Shown piece by piece: positions 16,787 to 25,382 of a stretch of 64,000 nt of DNA. Position 1 is the stretch's first letter. The number at the start of each line of letters is the position of its first letter. Location: assembly GCF_018128905.1 (NCBI RefSeq), contig NZ_CP063808.1:3472001-3536000 (forward strand), given 5' to 3'. The translations under genes were made by a program, and so were the position numbers. Origin of the DNA: Streptomyces sp. A2-16 (GTDB taxonomy: Bacteria > Actinomycetota > Actinomycetes > Streptomycetales > Streptomycetaceae). A model generated the notes under the pieces. It was given only the letters and a program-made list of their open reading frames with translations. It was not told the DNA's origin and did not search any database.

Positions 16787-17872
16787 TCACCAGCACATGA
16801 CCGCGGTTTCCCCCGAACCCCACGCGGAGTACAGGCGCACACGGACGAAGTAGCGGCGGCCCTTCACGAGACGGGCCTTGAGTGTTGCGTTGTGCGGAGT
16901 GCCTCCGTCGTCGTGGCCGTTGAGGTAGCGGGCTTCTCCGTCCCGTTCCTCGAAGACCACGACGACGGTGTCGCCGTCGCCGAAGGTGCCCACCGTGTAC
17001 TCGCGGGTCTCCGGCGGTTCCACGGTGAAGTCGGCCTGCTCACCCGGACCGAGCCCGAGCGGCACGGACCGGAAGGGCACCAGCTCCGGCGGCCGGACCT
17101 GCTCGGTCGGCGGGTACCAGCGCAGGACGTACTCCTTGTCGGCGGCCGACAGCGTGCCGGGCGGGTTGAGCCCCGCGCGGAACTGCTCGGGCTCCAGGAT
17201 CTGCCCCGCCTCGAAGGGAAACTCCATGATCGACTGCGGGTCCCAGACGGAGCCGTTGACCTCGTCCGGGTGCAGCTTGCGCAGGATGTTGAAGAACGTC
17301 CGGTCCCGGCTCCAGAAGTTCGGCGGACCCGCCAGATCGGCGTACACGGCCTCGTCGTCCCAGTGGAGCCCGGCGAACGGACTCTGGTGCTCGTGCAGCA
17401 TGCCGAGCGCGTGCCCGATCTCGTGCAGGGCCGTCCCGCGCTCCCCGGGCGCGGTCAGGTCCCAGCCGAAGTTCATGGTGCGATCGTTCAGACCGACGAG
17501 GAGCGCGTCCCTGCCCACCGCCGACCAGGAACCGTCCCCCAGTTGGAATCCGATCCGCAGTTCTGCCTCCGAACGGTCACCGACCTCGGCGAACCGCACC
17601 CCGATGCCGAGGTCCTGCCATTCCTTGAAGCACTCGCGCACCACGTCCCGCTGCTCCTTGGCGCCGACCCACGACACCCGACGGGACTGCCCGGTCCCCG
17701 GAACCGGAATGACCGAACCGTCGGTGTCGCCGTCGAAGAAGCAGTAGTGCAGGACCGTGCTGTTGACCCACATCCGGCTGCCGCCGATGAGCGCACTCAG
17801 CCGCTCGGCGGCCAGCCCCGGCGCGTACACCGGAGCCGACTGCTGCGCGAGGGAGCAGTAGCGTGCGGTCAT
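16787..17872 (-). CDS. Astacin-like zinc metallopeptidase (M12A) with C-terminal PPC-like domain, no signal peptide
   Basis: This 361-residue protein carries the astacin zinc motif HEIGHALGMLHEH (residues 150-162) and a Met-turn SIMEF further on. LHYCFFDGDTDGSVI precedes the catalytic domain. Residues from about 275 (LGLGPGEQADFTVEPPETREYTVGTFGDGDT) to the end resemble the beta-sandwich pre-peptidase C-terminal type domain. No signal peptide or Tat motif is visible, unusual for this class, so it may act inside the cell or leave by another route. It is divergent from the LAL regulator gene 96 bp away, with a palindrome in the gap. Start ATG 17872 is the only good one. Confidence 0.82.
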   Translation of the reverse strand: MTARYCSLAQQSAPVYAPGLAAERLSALIGGSRMWVNSTVLHYCFFDGDTDGSVIPVPGTGQSRRVSWVGAKEQRDVVRECFKEWQDLGIGVRFAEVGDRSEAELRIGFQLGDGSWSAVGRDALLVGLNDRTMNFGWDLTAPGERGTALHEIGHALGMLHEHQSPFAGLHWDDEAVYADLAGPPNFWSRDRTFFNILRKLHPDEVNGSVWDPQSIMEFPFEAGQILEPEQFRAGLNPPGTLSAADKEYVLRWYPPTEQVRPPELVPFRSVPLGLGPGEQADFTVEPPETREYTVGTFGDGDTVVVVFEERDGEARYLNGHDDGGTPHNATLKARLVKGRRYFVRVRLYSAWGSGETAVMCW

Positions 17873-17919
17873 GGGGTTCAGAGTGCCGTCGGGCCGCCCC
17901 GGGGCGCCTGAGTCGGGGG

Positions 17920-17953
17920 CTACTCAAGTCCCGGTGTATCAGACCTGAGTAGC
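17920..17953. promoter_or_regulatory. Inverted repeat (candidate operator) between metalloprotease and LAL regulator
   Basis: GCTACTCAAGTC (17920-17931) and GACCTGAGTAGC (17942-17953) are inverted copies matching at 11 of 12 positions around a 10-bp spacer. The repeat ends 15 bp before the regulator start. LuxR-type helix-turn-helix dimers bind such dyads, so auto- or cross-regulation is plausible. Confidence 0.55.
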
Positions 17954-17968
17954 GGTGCTCTTGCTTCC

Positions 17969-19891
17969 GTGATGACTTTCGAACGGGACGCGAAGACCCT
18001 GGAACTGCCCTGGCCGTTCACCGGGCGGGAGGACGAACTCGAGCTGATCCGCCGGTCCGTGGCCGGGGGACGGCACGGCATCGTCGTGACAGGGCCCGCG
18101 GGCCAGGGCAAGACCCGGCTCGTCACGGAGGCCGTGCGCGGCACGGACTGCGCCAGGGTGGCGGGCACGCCCGAGACCCGCACCCTCCCGTTCGCCGCCT
18201 TCGCGCACCTCCTGCCGGAGACCGTGTCCCTGCATCACGCGGTCCAACTGCTCTCCGGTGTACGGCTGTTGCTGGTCGACGACGCCCACCTGCTGGACGA
18301 CGCCTCGGCGGCCCTGGTCCACCAGCTCGCCGTGCACGGCCGCACCCGGCTCCTGGTCGTCGCCACCGAGGGCCCGCGGGCGCCGGGCGCGATCTCCCGA
18401 CTGTGGACCGGGGAACTCCTGCCGCGGCTGGCCCTGGAACCGCTGCCCCGCGAGGAGATGGCGCAGCTGCTCGCGGCCGGCGCCGGCGGCCTCGACGTCC
18501 TCACCGTCAACCGGCTGCACCGCCTGTGCCGGGGCGATCTCCGGCTGCTGCGCGAGCTGGTGGACGCGGTGCGCGGGCGCGGACTGCTGCGCCGGGTCCC
18601 GGGCGCGGGCGAGTGGGAGTGGCGCGGCCCGGTGCCGGTCACCGCGACCCTGCGCGAGCGCACCGCGCACCTCCTCGACCGCTCCGGTCCCGGCGAGCGC
18701 GAGACCCTGGACCGCCTGGCCTTCGGCGAGCCGCTCCCGATGGACGCCGACACGCTCGACCTGGACGCGCTCGAAGGCCTGGAGGCCGACGGCCTGGTCC
18801 ACGTCGACGAACAGGGCGCCGCCCGCCTCGCCCACCCCCTCCACGGCCCGGTGCTGCGGGCGGCCGCGGGACGCCTGAGGGCCCGCCGCCTGTCCAGCAC
18901 CCCGTCCGACCGCACGGCCGCCCTGGAGTCCGAGACGGCCGCCCTGACCCGGGCGATCGCCGAGACGGACGTACGGGCCGTACCGGCCCCGGTGGGGGAG
19001 TGGCTCGTGGACGAGGGCCTCGGAGTGCCGGCCCGGCACGCCGCCGTACGAGCACGGTTCGCGCGTCTGCGGGGGGAGCTGCGGGAGGCCGCGGCCTGGG
19101 CGAGGGAGGGACTGCGGGCCGCTGCCGACGACCTGGCCTGCGGTCTCGAACTCACCCTGGCCGCGGCGCAGTCGGGGGACGCCGAAGGGATCGCCGACGG
19201 GGGACCGGTGGTACCCGGGGCCGGGTACCGCGAGGGCCGACTCACCTCGACCGGAACCGCATCCGGCACCTCGCGACCCGCCGGTGACCCACCTCGCCCT
19301 CACGGCGCGGCCAACTCGCCGGAGGCCGCGGGCGGTTCGGCGGCCACCTGGTGGGCCGCCGCCCACGGCGACCTCGACGCGGCGCTCGGCGCGGTCGGCG
19401 CGGAGCCGTACGACGCCGTCCGGCTCGGCGCACCCGACCGCGCCGAAGGGCGGCTGACCGGAGTCTTCGCCGAGCACGCCGACGCGCTCGCCCGCGGCGA
19501 CGGAGCCGCCCTCGACCGTGCGGCGCACACCCTGGAGGAGCGCGGTTTCCTGCTCTTCGCGGCGGAGGCGTACGCCCAGGCCGTACGGGCGCACCGCGAC
19601 CCCGGTGCCGCCCGCACCTCGCGCACCCGTGCCGTCGCCCTGGCCCGCCGCTGCCAGGGCGCCCGCACCCCGGCCCTGTCCGGACTGGTCCTCGGCGAAC
19701 TCACGGCCCGCCAGCGGCAGATCGTCACCCTCGCGGCCACCGGCCTGAGCAACCGCCAGATCGCGGAGAAGCTCACCCTCTCCGTCCGCACGGTCGGCAA
19801 CCACCTCTACAGCGCCTACGCCCGCCTCGGCGCGAGCGACCGCGACGCGCTGCCGTGCCTGGTGGAGCTGCCGGAGGCCCAGCCCGCCTGA
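17969..19891 (+). CDS. LAL-type LuxR-family transcriptional regulator (AAA-like NTPase + LuxR HTH)
   Basis: This 640-residue regulator has a Walker A motif GPAGQGKT near residue 42-49 and a Walker B LLLVDDAHLL around 105, typical of the large ATP-binding LuxR (MalT-like) group. The C-terminal LuxR HTH reads LTARQRQIVTLAATGLSNRQIAEKL and SVRTVGNHLYSAYARLG (about 578-620). It is roughly a third shorter than usual LAL proteins (about 900), because the middle helical-repeat region is short and partly replaced by a low-complexity stretch around residues 400-460. Start is GTG 17969 or ATG 17972. The likely target is the divergent protease gene, inferred from layout and the dyad. Confidence 0.88.
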   Translation: MMTFERDAKTLELPWPFTGREDELELIRRSVAGGRHGIVVTGPAGQGKTRLVTEAVRGTDCARVAGTPETRTLPFAAFAHLLPETVSLHHAVQLLSGVRLLLVDDAHLLDDASAALVHQLAVHGRTRLLVVATEGPRAPGAISRLWTGELLPRLALEPLPREEMAQLLAAGAGGLDVLTVNRLHRLCRGDLRLLRELVDAVRGRGLLRRVPGAGEWEWRGPVPVTATLRERTAHLLDRSGPGERETLDRLAFGEPLPMDADTLDLDALEGLEADGLVHVDEQGAARLAHPLHGPVLRAAAGRLRARRLSSTPSDRTAALESETAALTRAIAETDVRAVPAPVGEWLVDEGLGVPARHAAVRARFARLRGELREAAAWAREGLRAAADDLACGLELTLAAAQSGDAEGIADGGPVVPGAGYREGRLTSTGTASGTSRPAGDPPRPHGAANSPEAAGGSAATWWAAAHGDLDAALGAVGAEPYDAVRLGAPDRAEGRLTGVFAEHADALARGDGAALDRAAHTLEERGFLLFAAEAYAQAVRAHRDPGAARTSRTRAVALARRCQGARTPALSGLVLGELTARQRQIVTLAATGLSNRQIAEKLTLSVRTVGNHLYSAYARLGASDRDALPCLVELPEAQPA

Positions 19892-19906
19892 GCCGGACAC
19901 CGGACC

Positions 19907-19952
19907 GGGGCGGTCTGACCCCCAGTATTCGGGGGAGGGGTCAGGCCGCCCC
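19907..19952. terminator. 16-bp hairpin after the LAL regulator
   Basis: GGGGCGGTCTGACCCC (19907-19922) pairs with GGGGTCAGGCCGCCCC (19937-19952), one G-U wobble, 15 bp after the regulator stop. It can serve both the LAL transcript and the convergent CHAT transcript. Confidence 0.75.
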
Positions 19953-20077
19953 ACGCACCACCCCGGCGCGGTTCACGCCGTCCCACGCACCACCCCGGCG
20001 CGGTTCACGCCGTCCCACGCACCACCCCGGCGCGGCTCACGCCGTCCCACGCACCGTTCCGGCGCGGCTCACGCCGC
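19950..20077. repeat. Four tandem copies of a 32-bp unit running into the CHAT gene 3' end
   Basis: Units start at 19950, 19982, 20014 and 20046 and share CCCACGCACC...GGCGCGG(T/C)TCACGCCG. The first three are nearly identical; the fourth differs at four positions. The fourth contains the CHAT stop codon (TGA at 20071-20069) and last codon, so on the minus strand each unit repeats the GGCGTGA stop context. This looks like tandem duplication of the gene end. Confidence 0.85.
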
Positions 20078-22675
20078 CCCGAACGCCGAGAACGCCCATC
20101 CCGTCGCCTGATGCACCGCGTCCCCCGGCAGCGAGCCCCGCGCGTCACGCAGCGCCTCCGCCATCGACGCCCCCGCGCTGAGACCCTTGTGCAGCGCGAG
20201 CATCAGGGGCACCACCGCCTCGTCGTTGACCGGCGCACTGCAGGCCACCACGCCCGCCGTGCCCAGCGGCAGCAGCGCGGTGACCAGGCCGAGCAGCTCG
20301 TCCGCGCCGACCGAGGCGAACCGGGCGGTGTCGCAGCAGGACAGGATGATCCGGTACGGGCTGCGGTCGAGGCGCTCGAAGTCGTGGACGATGAGCGGCC
20401 CGTCGGCCATCCGCAGGGACGAGAACAGCGGGCTGTCCGCACGGAACGTGCCGTGCGCGGCGATGTGCGCCAGCGTCGCCCCGTCCAGTTCCTCCAACAC
20501 CCGCGGCACACGCGCGTCCTCGTGCTCCAGGACGGTCGCGGAGCCGTACCGTCCGGCCAGTTCGGGCACCTCGGCGCCCCCGCTCGCGAGGCCCGGCCCG
20601 CGGACGAGCACCTGACGTCCGCCGTACGGTGGCGCGGTCTCCCGCGCACGCAGCCAGCTGCTCGCCGACGGCGACACGCTGAACACCCGCTCCCGCAGCG
20701 AGGGCAGCAGTGCCCACGGCACCTGGTGCAGCCGCCCTGGCGGCACCACCACGACCGGTCCGGAGCCGAGCTGCGCGGCGGCCGGCCCGAGCAGCAGCTC
20801 CTCCAGGCGCCGCCCCGCCGCCTCCACCACCGGCAGGCGGGCCTCCGCCCCCGGGTGGGCCAGCCGTCGGAGCCCCGACTGGACATGCTCGGCCTCGCGC
20901 TCCGCGTCGGCCAGCAGCCCGCCCTCGAACCGCCGCACCCTTCCCTGCGCGCACAGCAGCACCTGAACCCGCCCGTCGAGCACGGCGAGTTCGACCAGCC
21001 GTACGTCGTCACCGAGCCGTTCCAGCAGTACGCCGGGGTCGAACCGGTAGCCGTCACCGGGAGCGTCGCCCCGCATGTGGAGGGTCCGGGAGCGGATCTC
21101 CCGTTCCAGGCGCCGCTGTTCACGCTCCAGCGTCGGCACCGGCCGGCCCTCCATCCGGGCCCCCTCCGCGCGTGCCGCTATCTCGCGGAAGGCGGTGAGG
21201 TCGCTGAGCAGCGCCGGGTCGGCCGGCGGGCGGGTCGGCGGCGCGGTCAGCACCGTGGCCCGCCAGCGCTCGCTCCACACCAGCAGCCGCCGCGGCCCGC
21301 CCGAGGCGAGCGAGGTCCGCGCGGCGAGTCCGGCGAGCTCGGCGCCCTGCGCGGTGGCCCGCGCCCGCAGTTCCGAGGCGCCCAGGGTCGTACGGTGAGC
21401 GTCGAGCACGTCCAGGCCGCGGCGACAGGCTTCCAGCACCCGCCGGTCGGAGCCCACGGCCCGCGCCCACAGCGCCTGCGCGGCCCATCCCGTCATCCGC
21501 GCCAGCGGCGGCCCGCTGTGCCGGCTGCGGGCGGCCACCTCCAGGTGCCGTCGGGCATCCTCCCGCCACCCCAGGCCGAGCGCGATCCGGCCCGCCAGCA
21601 GCGAGGCCTCAGGGGCGGCCGGCGCCTCGAAGGAGGCCAGCCGGTCGGCGACCGCGGCCGCGTCCGCGACCAGCCGGCCCGAGCCGCGCCCGGCGGCGAC
21701 CCGCGCCTCGATCAGCACCAGCCGGGCATGCGTCTCCCACCAGGTGCGCCGCTGCCCCGCGAACAGCCGTACGGCCATGTCGGCGCGCGCGATCGCGGTG
21801 TGCGCGTCGCCCGCGTGCCGGGCCGCCCGCGCGGCGGCGAGCAGCAGCTCCGCCTTGCGGGTGGACTGTCCGCCGATCCCGTCGAGCACCTTGATCGCCG
21901 CGTCCGCCTCCGCGAGCGCCTCCGGGGCGAGGCCCGCGGCCATCAGGACCTCGCAGCGCCGGATGGTGAGCATGAACATCGGGGTGCCGAGCTTGGCGTA
22001 CCGCTCCTGCGCCTCGTCGAGCAGCCGCAGCGCGGCCGGGACGTCCCCCGACCGGTACGCGGCAAGGCCCCGGCTCTCCACCGCGTCGGCCTTGTCGTGC
22101 TCCTGGCCCGTGGTGTCCCACAGGGCCTCGGCCGCCGTGAAGTCGGCGTCCGCCCGCTCGACCGCCCCGAGCGCCAGATGCACGGTGGCCCGCAGGGTCA
22201 GCGCCCGCGCCGTCCAGATGACGTCGCCCGCCTGCCGCAGCACCGGCACCGCCCGCCGTACGTCCTCCAGCGCCTCCCGGTGATGCCCGAGCACCCACGA
22301 GGCGTAGGCGCGCCGGAACAGGACCTGTGCTCTGGTGTGACCGCTGCTGACCGCGACACCCCGCTCCAGCGACTCCAGGCCCTGCCGGGTGCGCCCCGCG
22401 TGCACCAGCGCCACACCGAGCGCGGCCAGCGCGTCCGCCTCTCGGTCGGGCGACTCCGAGCGCGCGCCGAGATCGCGGGCCCGGCGCAGATGGTCCAGGG
22501 CGATCCGCATGTCGCCCCAGTCCCGCTGCCAGATGCCGATGACCTGGTGGGCGACGGAGGCGTGCAGCGGTGAGGGCTCCGAGCCGAGTACTTCCTCCGC
22601 CCTCGCCAGCGCCTGGTTGGGGGCGGCGAACACCATCGGCAGAAGTTCGAGAACCGTGTCGCTTCCCGCTGTCAC
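20069..22675 (-). CDS. TPR-CHAT caspase-like protease
   Basis: This 868-residue cytosolic protein has many TPR-like helical pairs over about residues 20-440 (such as ADALAALGVALVHAGRTRQG and ARALTLRATVHLALGAVERA), a coiled linker around 490-540, and a C-terminal CHAT (caspase HetF-associated with TPRs) domain. Its catalytic pair is visible: His741 in LAHIAAHGTF and the Cys780/Cys781 pair in ILSCCDTA. GVVACSAPVNDEAVVPLMLALHKGL is the usual CHAT C-terminal block. It is divergent from a subtilase-sigma-acidic protein operon. CHAT proteases are known as effectors or processing enzymes in prokaryotic conflict and death systems. The substrate here is unknown; the neighbours are candidates. Start GTG 22675 has a poor ribosome site. 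Confidence 0.88.
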   Translation of the reverse strand: MTAGSDTVLELLPMVFAAPNQALARAEEVLGSEPSPLHASVAHQVIGIWQRDWGDMRIALDHLRRARDLGARSESPDREADALAALGVALVHAGRTRQGLESLERGVAVSSGHTRAQVLFRRAYASWVLGHHREALEDVRRAVPVLRQAGDVIWTARALTLRATVHLALGAVERADADFTAAEALWDTTGQEHDKADAVESRGLAAYRSGDVPAALRLLDEAQERYAKLGTPMFMLTIRRCEVLMAAGLAPEALAEADAAIKVLDGIGGQSTRKAELLLAAARAARHAGDAHTAIARADMAVRLFAGQRRTWWETHARLVLIEARVAAGRGSGRLVADAAAVADRLASFEAPAAPEASLLAGRIALGLGWREDARRHLEVAARSRHSGPPLARMTGWAAQALWARAVGSDRRVLEACRRGLDVLDAHRTTLGASELRARATAQGAELAGLAARTSLASGGPRRLLVWSERWRATVLTAPPTRPPADPALLSDLTAFREIAARAEGARMEGRPVPTLEREQRRLEREIRSRTLHMRGDAPGDGYRFDPGVLLERLGDDVRLVELAVLDGRVQVLLCAQGRVRRFEGGLLADAEREAEHVQSGLRRLAHPGAEARLPVVEAAGRRLEELLLGPAAAQLGSGPVVVVPPGRLHQVPWALLPSLRERVFSVSPSASSWLRARETAPPYGGRQVLVRGPGLASGGAEVPELAGRYGSATVLEHEDARVPRVLEELDGATLAHIAAHGTFRADSPLFSSLRMADGPLIVHDFERLDRSPYRIILSCCDTARFASVGADELLGLVTALLPLGTAGVVACSAPVNDEAVVPLMLALHKGLSAGASMAEALRDARGSLPGDAVHQATGWAFSAFGAA

Positions 22676-22784
22676 TCAAAGGATGGTAGTGGCCCAGGTG
22701 GCAGGCCACACCGGTTTGGCGCTGTATCAATCATCGGCCCCGCGGCTCTGACTGACGACCGCCGCCTCAGTGGGAGGACACGCC

Positions 22785-24212
22785 ATGGCACCTCAGCGAT
22801 TCCACGAGCAGTTCGACCAGATCCAGCGTTCCATGCCCGACGTCCCGCTGGCCCTCGGCCCCGACGACGCCTCGGAGTTCATCTACGAGAAGGGCGTCGT
22901 CCTCGCCCGCGACGGGCGCGACGCGGCGCTCGTCGAGCAGACCGTGCGCAGCCACTTCACCGAGGCGACCGGTCTGACCGGCGACTACGTGCAGCGGGAC
23001 AGCCCCGAGACCAACCGCTCGGGCATCACCCGCATCAAGGTCGGCGACCCGGGCCACGGCGACCGGCGCGGCGACCGTGCCGTCACCCACGCCCTGCGCG
23101 CCCTGAGCGAACGCGAGGGACGCGCCGGACGCCGCATGGTCAGCCGCAACCACGTGGTGTCGATCGCGGTCAACTCCTGCCCGGGCGACGAGCCGGTTCC
23201 CGCCTCGCTCAGCCAGGGCACCAACCCGGCCCCCGGGGAGGCGGGCCACGACGCCGGCACCGCCGTGGGCGTCCTCGTCGTCGACAACGGCCTCACCCAC
23301 GACCACGCGCTCGTCCCGCTGCTCGCCCACGTCGACGGCGACCTGCACGGCACCGAGACCGACCCGGCCGGAAACCTCCTCCAGTACGTCGGGCACGGCA
23401 CGTTCATCGCCGGAGTCCTCGCGGCCGTCGCGCCCAACACCGACATCACGGTCCGCAGCACCCTCAACGACGCGGGCGCCATCCTGGAGTCCGAGCTCGG
23501 CGAGAAGCTCTTCGATGCCGTCGACGGCGGCTGGCCCGACATCATCAGCCTCTCCGCGGGCACCTCCAACGGCCGCACCGACGGCCTGCTCGGCATGGAC
23601 GCCTTCATGGAGGAACTGCGCGCCCACGACACCCTGTTGGTCGCCGCGGCCGGCAACAACGCCAGCGCCAGCCCCTTCTGGCCCGCCGCCTACGCCGACC
23701 TGCCCGACTACCGGGACGTCGTCCTGTCGGTCGGCGCCCTGCGCGGCGACGGCGAGTTCGGCGCCTGCTTCAGCAACCACGGCTCCTGGGTGAAGGTCTA
23801 CGCCCCCGGCGAGCGTCTCACCAGCACCCTCACCGGCTTCGACGCCCCCGTGCCGTACCTGTACCAGCACTCCACGTACGAGGCCTGCCGGTACGGCTTC
23901 ACCTACGTGTGCACCTGCCAGTCCCCTTCCCACGTCGGCGTGTTGAGCGAGGACGGCACGGTCGCGAAGCCGGACCAGGTGATGTTCGAGGGCTACGCGC
24001 ACTGGAGCGGCACCTCCTTCGCCACTCCGGTCGTCGCAGGGCTGGTCGCCGCCCACATGACCGCGAACAAGGAGACCGACCCGCGCGCGGCCCGGCGGCA
24101 ACTGCTCGCCGCCAACACCCAGTTCGCCGAAGTGCGCGGGGCGCATGTACCGGCGCTGCGGCCCGCCGGCTGGCGCCCGGTGCCGGTCGTGCAGCGTCCG
24201 GTCGGCACATGA
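22785..24212 (+). CDS. Cytosolic subtilisin-like (S8) serine protease with ~140-residue N-terminal domain
   Basis: This 475-residue S8 protease has a complete catalytic triad: Asp167 in VGVLVVDNG, His204 in YVGHGTFIAGVL and Ser411 in SGTSFATPVVAGL, plus the oxyanion Asn in VAAAGNN. It has no signal peptide or membrane segment. The first 140 residues are an unrecognised domain rather than a typical I9 propeptide. GGGAGGA precedes ATG 22785. Its stop overlaps an in-frame ATG of the sigma gene (ATGA). Being divergent from a CHAT protease and cotranscribed with a sigma factor suggests regulatory proteolysis rather than nutrition. That role is inferred. Confidence 0.88.
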   Translation: MAPQRFHEQFDQIQRSMPDVPLALGPDDASEFIYEKGVVLARDGRDAALVEQTVRSHFTEATGLTGDYVQRDSPETNRSGITRIKVGDPGHGDRRGDRAVTHALRALSEREGRAGRRMVSRNHVVSIAVNSCPGDEPVPASLSQGTNPAPGEAGHDAGTAVGVLVVDNGLTHDHALVPLLAHVDGDLHGTETDPAGNLLQYVGHGTFIAGVLAAVAPNTDITVRSTLNDAGAILESELGEKLFDAVDGGWPDIISLSAGTSNGRTDGLLGMDAFMEELRAHDTLLVAAAGNNASASPFWPAAYADLPDYRDVVLSVGALRGDGEFGACFSNHGSWVKVYAPGERLTSTLTGFDAPVPYLYQHSTYEACRYGFTYVCTCQSPSHVGVLSEDGTVAKPDQVMFEGYAHWSGTSFATPVVAGLVAAHMTANKETDPRAARRQLLAANTQFAEVRGAHVPALRPAGWRPVPVVQRPVGT

Positions 24213-24271
24213 GGGCCGGAGTGGTCCCTTCCACGGCGTACGATGACTTGCCGTACACGAGGGGTGGGACC

Positions 24272-24847
24272 GTGGACCGAGCAGATGTCGGTGCGCTGGT
24301 CCAGTCCGCCGTCGACGGCGACGCGGCGGCCTGGAAGGCGCTCGTGGAAGGACTGAGCCCACTGGTGTGGGCGGTTGTGCGCGCGCACCGGCTCTCCGAC
24401 GCCGACGCGCACGAGGTGTACCAGACCGTGTGGTTCCGCTTCGCCCAGCACCTCGGGCGGATCCGCGAACCCGACAAGGCCAAGTCCTGGCTGGCGAGCA
24501 CCGCGCGCCACGAGTGCCTGAAGGTGCTCAAGAGTTTAAGGCGGCTGACCGTCACGGACGATCCGCAGCTCTTGGACCGGATCAGCGAGGACCGTACGCC
24601 CGAGCAGTCGTTCATCGACTCCGAGGAGGCCGCCGCCCAGAGCGAGCGGGTGCGGTACCTGTGGCAGGAGTTCGAGGAACTCGGTGAGCGCTGCCGTCAG
24701 TTGCTGCGCATCCTGATGGCCTCGCCGAAGCCGGGCTACCAGGAGGTGTCCGCCGCCCTCGGCATCGCGGTGGGCAGCATCGGACCACTGCGCCAGCGCT
24801 GCCTCAGGCGGCTGCGGGCACGGCTGGAAGCCCGGGGGGCGATGTGA
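24272..24847 (+). CDS. ECF-like RNA polymerase sigma factor with a TTA (bldA) codon
   Basis: This 191-residue sigma-70-family protein has a region 2 helix set (AAWKALVEGLSPLVWAVVRAH, then DADAHEVYQTVWFRFAQHL) and a region 4 helix-turn-helix (GYQEVSAALGIAVGSIGPLRQRCLRRL). It has no region 1 or 3, as in ECF factors. GTG 24272 has GAGGGG upstream. An alternative in-frame ATG at 24209 overlaps the subtilase stop and would add 21 residues. Codon 89 (24536-24538, in LKSLRR) is TTA, the rare Leu codon read only by bldA tRNA in Streptomyces, so translation may be restricted to development or stress. It overlaps the next gene by 4 nt. Confidence 0.87.
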   Translation: MDRADVGALVQSAVDGDAAAWKALVEGLSPLVWAVVRAHRLSDADAHEVYQTVWFRFAQHLGRIREPDKAKSWLASTARHECLKVLKSLRRLTVTDDPQLLDRISEDRTPEQSFIDSEEAAAQSERVRYLWQEFEELGERCRQLLRILMASPKPGYQEVSAALGIAVGSIGPLRQRCLRRLRARLEARGAM

Positions 24848-25368
24848 GCGACATGAACGAGATGCACGACATGAACGACGACGCCGACGATGACGGTGTC
24901 TTCGAGTTCGACGAAGCGGCCCTGCCGGACGAGGAGTTCGCCCTGGACATGCTGGAGGAGGAACTCCGGCAGGCCACGGCCATCCTGGACCCCGTGCCGC
25001 CCGGCCTGCGGCAGATCGCCGTCGAGGCGTTCGCACTGCACGATCTGGACAGCCGGATCGCCGAACTGTCCTTCGACTCGGTGGTGGACGCCATCCCGGT
25101 GCGGGGAGCGACGGGGGCGCCGCGGATGCTGACCTTCCACGCCGGCGAGGTGACGGTCGACGTCGAACTCACCCCGCAGGGCCTCATGGGGCAGGTGCTG
25201 CCGCCCCAGTCGGCCCGGGTCGAGGTGCTCAGCGGACCGCAGGCGGGCTCGCCGCTCACGACCGACGACATGGGGCGCTTCAGCTACGAGGCGTCCCCGG
25301 CCGGTCCCTTCGCGCTACGGCTGCGCACGGGCGAGGCGGTGATCGTCACCGACTGGCTCACCGTCTGA
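24844..25368 (+). CDS. Acidic hypothetical protein with C-terminal beta-sandwich-like region, partner of the sigma factor
   Basis: This 174-residue protein starts at GTG 24844, overlapping the sigma stop. The first 50 residues are very acidic and Met-rich (NEMHDMNDDADDDGVFEFDE), followed by a short helical part (PPGLRQIAVEAFALHDLDSRIAELSFDS) and about 90 residues of beta-rich sequence resembling carboxypeptidase-regulatory folds (RMLTFHAGEVTVDVELTPQGL, DMGRFSYEASPAGPFALRLRT). There is no zinc-binding anti-sigma motif or membrane segment. Translational coupling to a sigma factor suggests a regulator or scaffold, and it is a reasonable substrate for the neighbouring proteases. I do not recognise a named family. 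Confidence 0.78.
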   Translation: MSDMNEMHDMNDDADDDGVFEFDEAALPDEEFALDMLEEELRQATAILDPVPPGLRQIAVEAFALHDLDSRIAELSFDSVVDAIPVRGATGAPRMLTFHAGEVTVDVELTPQGLMGQVLPPQSARVEVLSGPQAGSPLTTDDMGRFSYEASPAGPFALRLRTGEAVIVTDWLTV

Positions 25369-25382
25369 TCCCGCTGCCCCGC

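Noticed and set aside
16536..16823. 95-codon minus-strand open frame between the 122-aa gene and the metalloprotease
   Set aside because: It spans the 15-bp terminator hairpin and has no ribosome site or plausible protein composition.
19950..20077. CRISPR array
   Set aside because: The 32-bp units are directly adjacent with no unique spacers, and no cas genes are nearby.
20111..22573. Long plus-strand open frame of 820 codons
   Set aside because: It is antisense to the TPR-CHAT gene, with low-complexity Arg/Gln/Pro composition and no domain.
24209..24271. ATG 24209 as the sigma-factor start
   Set aside because: It overlaps the subtilase stop but has no ribosome site, and the added 21 residues are not sigma-like; GTG 24272 with GAGGGG was preferred, though coupling cannot be excluded.
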